Shown: positions 17,489-26,693 of the stretch, one piece after another
Layout of the letters: each line of letters starts with the position of its first letter
Position numbering within the stretch: position 1 is the first letter of the stretch
Origin: JAFAZJ01 sp050183765
Lineage (GTDB): Bacteria; Pseudomonadota; Alphaproteobacteria; Reyranellales; Reyranellaceae
Assembly: GCA_050183765.1 (NCBI GenBank)
Contig: JBFXAZ010000011.1
Span: 13,240 to 77,239, forward strand
DNA length: 64,000 nt
Direction: 5' to 3'
Position numbers and translations under genes: made by a program
The notes under the pieces: model-generated
Database searches by the model: none
What the model saw: only the letters and a program-made list of their open reading frames with translations
Told to the model about the DNA's origin: nothing

Positions 17489-18535
17489 TCACGCCGCCCC
17501 CCGTTCGATCACGATGTTGGCGAGGTCGACCATCCTGCAGACATAGCCCATCTCGTTGTCGTACCAGGCATAGACCTTCAGCAGCGTGCCGTCGGTCACC
17601 ATGGTGCTGGGCGCATCGACGATGGAGCTGCGCGTGTCGTTGCAGTAGTCGGCCGAGACCAGCGGCCGCTGCTCGTAGCCCAGGATGCCGGCGAGCGGTC
17701 CGGCCGCGGCCTGGGCGAACAGTCCGTTGATCTCGCTCTCGCTCGTCGCGCGCTTGAGCTCGAAGACGCAGTCGGTGAGGCTGGCGTTGAGCACCGGCGC
17801 GCGCACCGCGTGGCCGTTCAGCTTGCCCTTGAGCTCGGGGTAGATCAGCGTGATCGCCGTGGCGCTGCCGGTCGTGGTCGGCGCCAGCGAGGTCATGGCC
17901 GAACGCGCGCGGCGCAGATCCTTGTGCGGCGCGTCGACCACGACGTTGGTGTTGGTCGGATCGTGGATGGTGGTGATCTGGCCGTGCACGATGCCGATCG
18001 CCTCGTGCACCACCTTGACCACCGGCGCCAGGCAGTTGGTCGTGCACGACGCCGCCGTCAGCAGCCTGTGCCGCGCCGGCTCGTAGAGCCCATCGTTGAC
18101 GCCGACCACGACGTTGAGCGCGCTGTCATGCTTCACCGGCGCGGCGACGATCACGCGTTTGACGCCGCGCGCGAAATAGCCCTGCAGCGCGTCGGGCGTG
18201 AGGAACTTGCCGGTGCACTCCAGCACGATGTCGCAGCCGAGATCGCCCCACTTCACCGCGCCGGGCTCGGCCACGGCGCTGAATCCCAGCCGGCGGTTGT
18301 CGATACGGATGGCGCTGTCGTCCTCGACACCGAAGGCGGCGTGCCAGCGGCCATGGATGCTGTCGAACTCCAGCAGGTGCGCGGTGGCCGCGGCACCACC
18401 CTTGATCTCGTTGACGTGCACCACGTCGAGCCGGTTGGCGGCGCGCGGATCGTCCGCCGGCCGCGCCACGCCGCCGAACGCCGCACGCAGCGCGAGCCGT
18501 CCCATGCGGCCCATGCCTTTGATGCCGACTCTCAT
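17489..18535 (-). CDS. gapdh: ArsJ-associated glyceraldehyde-3-phosphate dehydrogenase
   Basis: This 348-residue enzyme uses arsenate in place of phosphate to form 1-arseno-3-phosphoglycerate for ArsJ. The Rossmann start VGIKGMGRMGRLALR (a GxGxxG variant) and the catalytic AASCTTNCLAP with the active Cys are visible. The C-terminal WYDNEMGYVCRMVDLA is also present. The N-terminal insertion with ADDPRAANRLDVVHVNE is typical of the ars-linked branch. The start at ATG 18535 has GGAGTC upstream. Confidence 0.92.
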   Translation of the reverse strand: MRVGIKGMGRMGRLALRAAFGGVARPADDPRAANRLDVVHVNEIKGGAAATAHLLEFDSIHGRWHAAFGVEDDSAIRIDNRRLGFSAVAEPGAVKWGDLGCDIVLECTGKFLTPDALQGYFARGVKRVIVAAPVKHDSALNVVVGVNDGLYEPARHRLLTAASCTTNCLAPVVKVVHEAIGIVHGQITTIHDPTNTNVVVDAPHKDLRRARSAMTSLAPTTTGSATAITLIYPELKGKLNGHAVRAPVLNASLTDCVFELKRATSESEINGLFAQAAAGPLAGILGYEQRPLVSADYCNDTRSSIVDAPSTMVTDGTLLKVYAWYDNEMGYVCRMVDLANIVIERGAA

Positions 18536-18554
18536 GGCAGACTCCAACAACTCT

Positions 18555-18655
18555 GTCGTCCTGAGCGCTCCGACGGACCTCGCGGTATCGCGGTCATCCG
18601 ATTACTGTGTGTCCGATCGCACCACGGCGAGGTCCTTCGCTGCGCTCAGGACGAC
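18555..18655. repeat. 101-bp palindromic repeat, copy 3
   Basis: The same family as at 11926 and 15998: GTCGTCCTGAGCGCTCCG on the left and CGCTGCGCTCAGGACGAC on the right. It fills the spacer between the ArsR-ArsC fusion gene and gapdh. Confidence 0.8.
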
Positions 18656-18667
18656 GGGACAGCATCG

Positions 18668-19519
18668 CTAGGCCACCGGCCGCGTCGTATCGCCCAGCTC
18701 GTCGAGCCGCTTGCGCAGCGCCATCTCGTCGAGCGAGGCGATCGGCAGGTTGATGAAGATCTCCAGCCGCCGGCGGATCATGGCGTAGAGCGCGTTGATC
18801 ATGGTGGCGCGCTCGGCCGAGTTGCCGGTGAACTTCGCCGGATCGGGCAGCGGCCAGGCCGAGGTGATCGGCCGCGAGCCGAGGTCGGGACAGTCCTGCC
18901 CTTCCAGCGTGTCGCACAGCGTGATGACGAAATCCATCCGCGGCGCGTCGGGCCGCGTGAACTCCTCCCACGACTTGCAGCGCAGGTGGGACACGTCGTG
19001 CCCCAAGGTGCGCAGCCGCTCGATCACCTCGGGCATCGGCTCGGCGGCGGGCTCCGGTCCCGCCGAATAGGCGTGGAACCTGCCCTTGCCCAGGTCCTCG
19101 AGCAGGGCCTGTGCGATCAGCGAGCGCGCCGAGTTGCGCGTGCACAGGAACAGCACGTTGTAGGCGGCCGTCATGCGGCGTTCCTCCGGTGGGTCTTCTG
19201 GAAGCAATCGTGCGAGGTCGCCGCACAGGTCCGGGCGGCCCGCGCAGCAGGTCTCGGTGAGGAAGCTCAGCAGGCTGCGCAGGCCGGCGAAGCGCACGGC
19301 GTAGATGATGTGCCGGCCCTGGCGCGTCGACTGGATCAGGCCCGCTTCTTCCAGCTGGGCGAAGTGGAACGACAGGGTCGAGGGCACCTGGCCCAGCGCC
19401 GCCGCGACCTCGCCCGCCGCCATGCCCGAGGCGCCGCGGCTGGCCAGCAGGCGCATCAGGTTAAGCCGCGTCTCCTGCGCCAGCGCGGCAAAGCCGAGGG
19501 CTGCGGTCTTCGATTCCAT
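18668..19519 (-). CDS. ArsR-ArsC fusion: arsenic repressor joined to arsenate reductase
   Basis: A 283-residue fusion. Residues 1 to about 100 form an ArsR/SmtB winged helix (QETRLNLMRLLASRG, VPSTLSFHFAQLEEAGLI, GRHIIYAVRF), with a possible As(III) site in LTETCCAGRPDLCGD. Residues 118-283 form a low-molecular-weight-phosphatase-type ArsC with the P-loop FLCTRNSARSLIAQ and later FVITLCDTLEGQDCPD. The reductase needs thioredoxin-type partners. The gene lies downstream of the RND pair and upstream of gapdh-arsJ, so it probably regulates these genes and itself. Confidence 0.9.
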   Translation of the reverse strand: MESKTAALGFAALAQETRLNLMRLLASRGASGMAAGEVAAALGQVPSTLSFHFAQLEEAGLIQSTRQGRHIIYAVRFAGLRSLLSFLTETCCAGRPDLCGDLARLLPEDPPEERRMTAAYNVLFLCTRNSARSLIAQALLEDLGKGRFHAYSAGPEPAAEPMPEVIERLRTLGHDVSHLRCKSWEEFTRPDAPRMDFVITLCDTLEGQDCPDLGSRPITSAWPLPDPAKFTGNSAERATMINALYAMIRRRLEIFINLPIASLDEMALRKRLDELGDTTRPVA

Positions 19520-19633
19520 AGTTGTCGAATAGTCGAATTAAATGACAAAGTCATGACGGCGCCTGTGGATTACCGGCAAAAAAGAACGGCAGGCTAGGGG
19601 CCTGCCGGTGCTGTGCGACTCGACAAGCGCACA

Positions 19634-22600
19634 TCATTCGCCCGCTTCGCGCCCTGGGGCCGGGGTTTCGCCCTCGGCGGCGCCAGTCTGTCGCCGATCA
19701 CGCGCAAGCAACGTATAGGCAGTCGGCACGACGAACAGCGTCAGCAGGGTGCCGAAGGTCATGCCGCCGACGATGACCCATCCGATCTCCTGCCGGCTCT
19801 CGGCGCCTGCGCCGGCGGCGAATGCAAGCGGGATCGCGCCCGCGACCATGGCGCAGGTGGTCATGAGGATGGGGCGCAGCCGCAGCACCGCGGCTTCGAT
19901 CACCGCCTCGCGCATCGGCTTGCCCTGATCCTGAAGGCTGTTGGCGAACTCCACGATCAGGATGCCGTGCTTCGAGATCAACCCGATCAGGGTGACGAGG
20001 CCGATCTGGCTGTAGATGTTCAGCGTGCCGCCGGAGAGGTTGAGCGCAAGCAGCGCCCCCGTCATCGAGAGCGGCACCGTCAGCATGATGATCAGCGGAT
20101 CGATGAAGCTCTCGAACTGCGCGGCGAGCACCAGGAAGATGAAGCCGAGCGCCAGGATGAAGACGAACAGCAGGCTGCTTCCGGCCTCCTTGAACTCGCG
20201 GGACTCGCCATTGAAATCGTAGCGCACGCTCGACGGCAGCACGCGCTCGGCCGCGGCCTCGAGGAAATCAAGCGCTTCGCCGAGCGAATAGCCCGCGGCG
20301 ATGTTTCCGGTGATCGTGGCGGCTCGGAACTGGTTGAACCGGTTCAGCTCCTTCGGCGCGACGGTCTCACGCGCTCGAACCAGGTTGGAGAGCTGGACCA
20401 TCGACCCGCCATGGCCGCGAACGTAGATATCGCTGAGGTCGCCAGGGGTGCGGCGGTCGTCCGGGGCGACCTGCACGATGACATCGTATTGCTCGCCGTT
20501 CTGGTTGAAGCGCGTCACCTGCCGCCCGCCGAGCAGCGTTTCGAGGGTGCGGCCCACGGTCAGAACGCCGGCGCCCATGTCGGCGACGCGTTCGCGATCA
20601 ACGTCAACCTCGATCTGCGGCTTGTTGAGCCGAAGATCGCTGTCGAGGTTGATGAAGCCGGGAAACTTCTCCGCCTCGGCCAGCAGCTTGTCGACGTATT
20701 CCTGAAGCTTGTAATAGCTGTCGGACGTCTGGATCACGAACTCGACCGGCTTGTTGCGTGCGCTCTGGCCGAAGGATCCGGGGTTGTTGCCGAAGGCGCG
20801 GACGCCGCTGACCTTTCTGAGCTCCGGCTGGAGCTTGCTCAGGATCTCCATTTGTGTCCGGTCGCGGTCCTCCCAGTTGGTGAGCTGCGAGAAGGAGATG
20901 AGCTCCGTCACCGCGCGCGAGCCGACGATGACGAAGTAGTGCTGCACCTCGGGAATGCGGCTCAGCAGCGACTCGAAATCGCCGACATACTTGCTGGTGA
21001 AGTCGATCGTCGAGCCTTCCGGCGCGTTGCCCGCGGTGAAGAGCACGCCCCGGTCCTCGATCGGCGCCAGCTCCGATTTCAGGCCCATGAAGAGGAAGTA
21101 GCTCGCGCTCGCGACGAGCGCGGCGACCACGAGGACGGCCGGGCGCACGCGAAGCGTCGCGGCAAGCAGCGAGCTGTAATGGCGGTTGAGGGCGTGAAAG
21201 CCGCGCTCGAACGCCTCGTAGAGCCGACCGTGCTTTTCGTGGGAGCGTAGCAGCCGGGAACACATCATCGGGCTGAGCGTCACCGCCACCAGCCCAGAGA
21301 CGAGGACGGCTCCGGCCAGCGTCAGCGCGAACTCGGCGAACAGCCTGCCTGTCCGCCCCGGGGCGAAGGCGACAGGCGCATAGACCGCCGCCAGCGTCAG
21401 CGTCATGGCGACGACGGCGCTCGAGATCTCCTTGATGCCGACGATCGCCGCGCGCATCGGTTTCATGCCGTTCTCGATGTGCCGGTGGATGTTCTCGAGG
21501 ACGACGATGGCGTCGTCGACGACCAGGCCGATCGCCAGCACCATCGACAGCAGCGTCAGCGTATTGATGGAGAAGCCGAGCACGAGCATCAGCGTGAAGG
21601 CGCCGATCAGGGAGACCGGGATCGTGACCAGCGGAATGAGCGTGGCGCGTACCGTCCGCAGGAAGAAGAAGATGACGATGACGACGAGCACCACCGCCTC
21701 GACGATCGTCGTGTAGACCGCCTTGATCGAGCGGTCGATGAAGATCGACTTGTCATAGGCGATGGTGGCGTTCATGCCCGGGGGCAGATCGCGGGCAAGC
21801 TCGGGCATCGCCTTGCGCATTGCGATCGAGACGTCGAGCGGATTGGCCGTCGCCTGCTTGACGATGCCGAGAATGACCGCGTGGTTGTTCTTGAAGCGGG
21901 TGATGCGGCGCTCGTCCTGTGGCCCGATCTCGACCTTCGCCATGTCGCGCAGCCGCACCGGGAAGCCGCCCGAATCCCTGATGACGATGCGCTCGAACTG
22001 CTCGGGCGTGACGAGCCCCGTGCGCGACAGCACGGTGAACTCGCGGTCCAGGCTCTCGATCCGCCCCGAGGGCACCTCCACGTTCTGCTGGCGCAGCGCG
22101 TCCTCGACGTCGGACACCGTCAGGTCGTAGGCGGCGAGGCGGGCGCGGTCCAGCCAGATGCGCATCGCGTAGCGGCGCTCGCCGAAGATGCGCACCTCGG
22201 CCACGCCGGGCAGGTTCTGCAGCCGGTCCCTCACGTAGCGGTCGGCGTAGTCGGAAATCTCGATCGGCTTGTGCCGGTCGCTGGTGAAGGCGATGTAGAT
22301 GATCGCCTGGGCGTCGGCTTCGACCTTGGCGATCACCGGCTCCTCGATCTCCACCGGCAGCCGGCCGCGCACGCGCGACACGCGGTCGCGCACGTCGCTC
22401 GCCGCCACGTCGGGGTCGGTGCCGAGACGGAAGCGCACCGTGATCCGGCTCCTCTCGGCCTCGCTGCTCGAGATCATCGTCTCGATGCCTTCGATGCCGG
22501 CGATCGAGCTTTCCAGCACCTGCGACACCTGGGTCTCGATGATCTCCGCGCTGGCGCCGGGATATCGCGTGCTGACCGAGACGATGGGCTCGTCGATGTT

Positions 22601-22714
22601 GGGATATTCCCGGACGGTGAGTCGGGCGTAGGAGACGAGGCCGATCAGGATGACGATGAGGCTCATGACCGTCGCGAAGACCGGCCGGCGGATGAAGAAC
22701 TCGAAGAACCCCAT
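19634..22714 (-). CDS. RND efflux permease (HAE1/AcrB type)
   Basis: A 1026-residue inner-membrane proton/substrate antiporter. The start FFEFFIRRPVFATVMSLIV, the paired periplasmic domains, and the TM4 acidic pair in GLVVDDAIVVLENIHRHIE are all typical. The terminal helix motif GLISKHGILIVEFANSLQ matches the hydrophobe/drug family rather than the CusA heavy-metal family. It starts one base after the stop of the adaptor gene, so the two form an operon. The TolC-like gene at 12033 could supply the outer channel. Confidence 0.9.
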   Translation of the reverse strand: MGFFEFFIRRPVFATVMSLIVILIGLVSYARLTVREYPNIDEPIVSVSTRYPGASAEIIETQVSQVLESSIAGIEGIETMISSSEAERSRITVRFRLGTDPDVAASDVRDRVSRVRGRLPVEIEEPVIAKVEADAQAIIYIAFTSDRHKPIEISDYADRYVRDRLQNLPGVAEVRIFGERRYAMRIWLDRARLAAYDLTVSDVEDALRQQNVEVPSGRIESLDREFTVLSRTGLVTPEQFERIVIRDSGGFPVRLRDMAKVEIGPQDERRITRFKNNHAVILGIVKQATANPLDVSIAMRKAMPELARDLPPGMNATIAYDKSIFIDRSIKAVYTTIVEAVVLVVIVIFFFLRTVRATLIPLVTIPVSLIGAFTLMLVLGFSINTLTLLSMVLAIGLVVDDAIVVLENIHRHIENGMKPMRAAIVGIKEISSAVVAMTLTLAAVYAPVAFAPGRTGRLFAEFALTLAGAVLVSGLVAVTLSPMMCSRLLRSHEKHGRLYEAFERGFHALNRHYSSLLAATLRVRPAVLVVAALVASASYFLFMGLKSELAPIEDRGVLFTAGNAPEGSTIDFTSKYVGDFESLLSRIPEVQHYFVIVGSRAVTELISFSQLTNWEDRDRTQMEILSKLQPELRKVSGVRAFGNNPGSFGQSARNKPVEFVIQTSDSYYKLQEYVDKLLAEAEKFPGFINLDSDLRLNKPQIEVDVDRERVADMGAGVLTVGRTLETLLGGRQVTRFNQNGEQYDVIVQVAPDDRRTPGDLSDIYVRGHGGSMVQLSNLVRARETVAPKELNRFNQFRAATITGNIAAGYSLGEALDFLEAAAERVLPSSVRYDFNGESREFKEAGSSLLFVFILALGFIFLVLAAQFESFIDPLIIMLTVPLSMTGALLALNLSGGTLNIYSQIGLVTLIGLISKHGILIVEFANSLQDQGKPMREAVIEAAVLRLRPILMTTCAMVAGAIPLAFAAGAGAESRQEIGWVIVGGMTFGTLLTLFVVPTAYTLLARDRRQTGAAEGETPAPGREAGE

Positions 22715-22715
22715 C

Positions 22716-23798
22716 TCAGTTTCCCGGGCGCGGGTTGACGATCTCGACACGGGTGCCGTCGCGGACCTGCTGGTGGCCCGCGGTGATGACCATGGCGTCG
22801 TGGCCGAGGCCGTCGACCACCTCGACCTGGCCGGGCCGGCGTTGGCCGAGCCGAATCTTCGTCAACACGGCGCGGCCCTCGACAACGCGAAAGACAAACC
22901 GTTCCTCGCCCCGGGAGAACACGGCGGACTCCGGCACGAGCACCGAGTTTTCGCGTCGCTCGACGACGATCTGGACCCGAGCGAACAGGCCGGGAAAGAG
23001 CGCGCGATCGGGATTCGCGACGCGGGCGCGCAACCGCACGGCGCGGCCGTTCGCATCGACGATGGGATCGATCGCGTAGATCTTGCCTTCGAATGTCCTG
23101 CCCGGAACCGCGTCGACCGTGATGCGGATAGCCTGGCCGGCGCGCAGCCTCGAGAGCACGAGCTCGGGCACACGGAAGTCCACCTTGATCGGATTGATGT
23201 CGGCCAACTCAACGAGGCGGTTGCCCGGCGTCACATAGGCGCCGGCGCTGACCGCACGCAGCCCGACAACGCCGGAAAAGGGTGCGGCAATAGTGGCTTT
23301 CTCGAGCCGGGCCTGGGCGAGCGCAACGTTCGCCACCGCCGCCTGATGGGCCGCGATCGCCTCGTCGCGCGCGCGCAGCGTGCCCGCGCCGCGCTCGGCG
23401 AGCGCCATGGCGCGCTGTCGGTTGGCTTCCGCGAGGGTGAGATCGGACTGTGTCTTGGCCAACTCTGCGCGCAGTATGGTCGCATCCAGCTCCACCAGCA
23501 CGTCGCCCGCCACAACCTCCTCGCCTTCGGTAAAGTGTATGCGGTCGATGCGTCCGGCGATCTCGGGCGAGATGATCACCACCTCGTTCGGCTGCAACGT
23601 GCCGACCGCGCGGATATCCTCGATCACCGCGCCGGTCGCGACGCGCTTCGCCTCGACGGCAACGGCTGTCTTGTCGGTTCCGGTCGTGGGCTTGGCGCTC
23701 TGCCCGACGGGCGTGACCGCGCCCGCCAAAAGAAAGGCGCCGCCGCCGACCACGAGCGCGGCGATGCCCAGAACTGCCCAGAACGATCCTCGGCCCAT
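22716..23798 (-). CDS. RND periplasmic adaptor (membrane-fusion protein)
   Basis: A 360-residue adaptor with an N-terminal membrane anchor (WAVLGIAALVVGGGAFLLAG), a lipoyl/barrel-sandwich half (GTLQPNEVVIISPEIAGRID), a coiled-coil hairpin and the second half (ATIAAPFSGVVGLRAVSAGA). The C-terminal beta-barrel follows. It links the permease encoded next to it to an outer-membrane channel. It is embedded in the ars island downstream of acr3. Confidence 0.9.
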   Translation of the reverse strand: MGRGSFWAVLGIAALVVGGGAFLLAGAVTPVGQSAKPTTGTDKTAVAVEAKRVATGAVIEDIRAVGTLQPNEVVIISPEIAGRIDRIHFTEGEEVVAGDVLVELDATILRAELAKTQSDLTLAEANRQRAMALAERGAGTLRARDEAIAAHQAAVANVALAQARLEKATIAAPFSGVVGLRAVSAGAYVTPGNRLVELADINPIKVDFRVPELVLSRLRAGQAIRITVDAVPGRTFEGKIYAIDPIVDANGRAVRLRARVANPDRALFPGLFARVQIVVERRENSVLVPESAVFSRGEERFVFRVVEGRAVLTKIRLGQRRPGQVEVVDGLGHDAMVITAGHQQVRDGTRVEIVNPRPGN

Positions 23799-23996
23799 TG
23801 ACGGTCCCGTTTCTTCTGTCGATCCTAGACCAGACGGTACAGTCCATAGGCATTCAAAGAGGCAGAACAGCGGCGCTGTCCAGGCACAAGCATCGCGCGT
23901 CGCCGCCTCGCGACGCTGGCGGACTATCTCGCCTGGGAGACGCGCAACGGCCGCCCTCGGCGTGACGGCAATGACCCGACTCGCCTGGACATCGCT

Positions 23997-25073
23997 CTAG
24001 TCGTGGACCGGCCCGGCCTTGACGGCGGCGTCGATGCGACGCGCGACGGCGGGCCCGGCCTCGTACCAGCGCTTGCTGGCGTTGACGATCTTCACCACCG
24101 ACAGCATCACCGGCACCTCGATCAGCACGCCGACTACGGTGGCCAGCGCGGCGCCTGAGGAGAAGCCGAAAATGCTGATCGCGGCGGCCACCGCCAGCTC
24201 GAAGAAGTTGCTGGCGCCGATCAGCGCCGAGGGCGCGGCCACGCAATGCGCCTCGCCTGACGCACGATTGAGCAGATAGGCCAGCCCCGAGTTGAAATAG
24301 ACCTGAATGAGGATCGGCACCGCGAGCAGGGCGATGATCAGCGGCTGATCGATGATCTGCCCGCCCTGGAAGCCGAACAGCAGGACCAGGGTGCTCAGCA
24401 GCGCCACCAGCGAGACCGGCTGCAGCCGCGCCAGCAACCGGCCGAGCGACACGAGACCGCCATGCGCGCGCGCCAGGCCGCGGAAGACCTGCGCCAGGAT
24501 GACGGGCACGACGATATATAAGGTGACCGACAGCAGCAGCGTCTGCCACGGCACCGTGATCGCCGACAGCCCGAGCAGCAGGCCGACGATGGGCGCGAAG
24601 GCGAAGACCATGATCACGTCGTTGAGCGCGACCTGGGTCAAGGTGAAGCCCGGCTCGCCGTCCGACAGATTGCTCCAGACGAAGACCATGGCGGTGCACG
24701 GCGCTGCCGCCAGCAGGATCAGGCCGGCGATGTAGCTGTCGATCTGGTTCGCCGGCAGGTACGGCGCGAACAGGTGGCCGATGAAGAGCCAGCCCAGCGC
24801 CGCCATCGAGAACGGCTTGACTGCCCAGTTGATCAGCAGGGTGACGCCGATGCCGCGCCAATGCTCGCGCACGCGCGCCATCGCCGCGAAATCGACCTTG
24901 ATCAGCATCGGGATGATCATCAGCCAGATCAGCACCGCGACCGGCAGGTTGACCTGCGCGACCTCGGCCGCGCCGACGGCCTGGAAGATGCCGGGAAACC
25001 AGTGTCCCAGCGCGACGCCCGCGACGATGCACAGGGCGACCCACAGGGTCAGGTAGCGTTCAAAGAGCGACAT
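23997..25073 (-). CDS. acr3: ACR3-family arsenite efflux transporter
   Basis: A 358-residue, ten-helix permease that extrudes As(III). The ACR3 hallmark around TM4, AAAPCTAMVFVWSNLSDG with its essential Cys, is present near residues 110-127. SNFFELAVAAAISIFGFSSG follows near residues 280-300. The start used is ATG at 25073 (MSLFERYLTLW). It lies between the flavoprotein gene and the RND pair, separated from the flavoprotein by a long inverted repeat. Confidence 0.93.
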   Translation of the reverse strand: MSLFERYLTLWVALCIVAGVALGHWFPGIFQAVGAAEVAQVNLPVAVLIWLMIIPMLIKVDFAAMARVREHWRGIGVTLLINWAVKPFSMAALGWLFIGHLFAPYLPANQIDSYIAGLILLAAAPCTAMVFVWSNLSDGEPGFTLTQVALNDVIMVFAFAPIVGLLLGLSAITVPWQTLLLSVTLYIVVPVILAQVFRGLARAHGGLVSLGRLLARLQPVSLVALLSTLVLLFGFQGGQIIDQPLIIALLAVPILIQVYFNSGLAYLLNRASGEAHCVAAPSALIGASNFFELAVAAAISIFGFSSGAALATVVGVLIEVPVMLSVVKIVNASKRWYEAGPAVARRIDAAVKAGPVHD

Positions 25074-25109
25074 GCGTTTGCGATCTCGTGAGGGGCGCAC
25101 TCATATATT

Positions 25110-25257
25110 CCCTCTCGCCGCGCGCGGGGAGAGGGAGGGGCCCGTCGCGCGCAGCGCGATGGGAGGGTGAGGGGTTCGTGCGACGAACCGTGGCCGCAGT
25201 CCTGTGATGCCTGGCCCCTCACCCCGACCCTCTCCCCGCGCGCGGGGAGAGGGAGAG
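25110..25257. repeat. Intergenic inverted repeat between acr3 and flavoprotein gene
   Basis: The left arm contains GCGCGCGGGGAGAGGGAGGG and GGGAGGGTGAGGGG; the right arm contains the mirrored CCCCTCACCCCGACCCTC and CCGCGCGCGGGGAGAGGG. It folds into a large hairpin of about 150 bases. It belongs to a different sequence family from the 101-bp repeats. Confidence 0.65.
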
Positions 25258-25266
25258 AAGCAACGC

Positions 25267-26643
25267 TCAACCGCAGCCCTTCTTGCCGGCCACCTTCTTC
25301 TCGGCGTCGACCACGCAGCAGGCGTCGGGCACCGCGGCCTTGACCTCGGCCGGTGCCGGGCCGCCGCAACATCCCGCGGCGACGGATTGCGCCGCGGCCA
25401 GCGGGCCGGGGCCGCTGCACACGCCGGTCTCGGGCAGCTCGAGCTCGACCTTGCGCGCGGCCTCGTGGTCGCCGGCGATCTCGGCGACGATCGAGCGCAC
25501 CTGTTCGTAGCCGGTGAGCATCAGGAAGGTCGGCGCGCGGCCGTAGGACTTCATGCCGGCGAAGTAGAAGCCGGGCTCGGGCTGGCGCAGCTCGCGCGCG
25601 CCGTGCGGGCGTACCGTGCCGCAGCTGTGCAGGTTGGGATCGATCAGTGGCGCCAGCTCGGGCGGGCACTCCAGCGCGGGATCGAGCTCGATGCGCAGCT
25701 CGCGCAGGAAATCGAGATCGGGGCGGAAGCCGGTCGACACCACCAGCTCGTCGGCCATGACATGCCGGCCGCAGCAGGCCGAGCCGGCGCTGATGCGCAG
25801 CCGTCCGTCGCTCTCGCCCAGATGCGAGATGCGAAAGCCGCTCTCGACCGTGACCTTGCCCGACGCGACGATGGCGGCGAAGGCGGTGCCCAGCGCACCG
25901 CGCGCCGAGAGCTTGTCGTTGGCGCCGCCGCCGAAGGCCTTCGACGGATCCTCGCCGCGCAGCAGCCAGATCGCCCGCGTGCCCGGCACCTCGTCGGCGA
26001 GCCGCGCCAGGTCGATCAGCGTGCCGATCGCCGAGTGACCGGCGCCGACCACCGCGACCGTCTTGCCGGCATAGCGCGCGCGCTCGGCGCCCAGCACGTC
26101 GGGCATGCCGTAGGCGAGGCGAGGGCGCACCGACTCTTCGCCCAGCGCCGGCCGTCCATCGGCACCCGCGGGGTTGGGCGCGAACCAGGTGCCCGATGCG
26201 TCGATCACCGCGTCGGCGCGCAGCGACTCCGGCCCCTTGCCGTTCTGATACCGAATGTCGAAGGGCGCCGCGGCGCGACCGCTGCTCTTGACCTTGTCGA
26301 GGCCGACGCGGCCGATGCTGGTGACGGTGCTGTTGGTACGGATGCGATCCTTCAGCGCCGTGCGCGTGGCCAGCGGCTCGAGATACTGCGCCACCAGCTC
26401 GCCGCCGGTCGGGTACTCGCCGCCATCCGGCGCGTTCCAGCCGCTGGCCGCCAGCAGCCGGCCGGCCGCCTTGTCGACATTGTAGTCCCACGGCGAGAAC
26501 ATGCGGACATGGCTCCACTGGCGCACCGCGTGGCCGACGGCGGGGCCGCGCTCCAGCACCACGGGATCCATGCCGCGCTCCAGCGCGTGGGCCGCGGCGG
26601 CGAGGCCGACCGGTCCGGCACCGATGATGGCGATGGTGGTCAT
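25267..26643 (-). CDS. FAD/NAD(P)-dependent oxidoreductase of the ars cluster with Cys-rich tail
   Basis: A 458-residue flavoprotein. The FAD Rossmann motif IIGAGPVGLAAAAHALERG is at residues 5-23, the NAD(P) motif VAVVGAGHSAIGTLIDLA near residue 195, and the ATG-like VVSTGFRPDLDF near residue 305. This is the fold of flavin monooxygenases and ArsO-type proteins found in arsenic operons. The last 50 residues carry an unusual cysteine tail (GVCSGPGP, AAGCCGGPAP, PDACCVVD, KKGCG) that could bind As(III). The precise reaction is unknown. An operator-like motif shared with arsR lies at 26661. Confidence 0.8.
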   Translation of the reverse strand: MTTIAIIGAGPVGLAAAAHALERGMDPVVLERGPAVGHAVRQWSHVRMFSPWDYNVDKAAGRLLAASGWNAPDGGEYPTGGELVAQYLEPLATRTALKDRIRTNSTVTSIGRVGLDKVKSSGRAAAPFDIRYQNGKGPESLRADAVIDASGTWFAPNPAGADGRPALGEESVRPRLAYGMPDVLGAERARYAGKTVAVVGAGHSAIGTLIDLARLADEVPGTRAIWLLRGEDPSKAFGGGANDKLSARGALGTAFAAIVASGKVTVESGFRISHLGESDGRLRISAGSACCGRHVMADELVVSTGFRPDLDFLRELRIELDPALECPPELAPLIDPNLHSCGTVRPHGARELRQPEPGFYFAGMKSYGRAPTFLMLTGYEQVRSIVAEIAGDHEAARKVELELPETGVCSGPGPLAAAQSVAAGCCGGPAPAEVKAAVPDACCVVDAEKKVAGKKGCG

Positions 26644-26660
26644 GTCCGTTTCTCCTGTCC

Positions 26661-26679
26661 TTCCAGAATCATCGAAATA
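26661..26679. promoter_or_regulatory. ArsR operator-like motif upstream of the flavoprotein gene
   Basis: TTCCAGAATCATCGAAATA matches the motif at 27063 at 17 of 19 positions. It lies 18 bases upstream of the flavoprotein ATG and downstream of arsR, so it would let ArsR control the rest of the operon separately. It contains the partial dyad TTC-N10-GAA. Confidence 0.55.
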
Positions 26680-26693
26680 GATCGGCAAATTTT

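Noticed and set aside
23799..23996. Small coding region in the spacer between acr3 and the adaptor gene
   Set aside because: A short open stretch reads like the end of a protein on the plus strand, but there is no start or ribosome-binding site.
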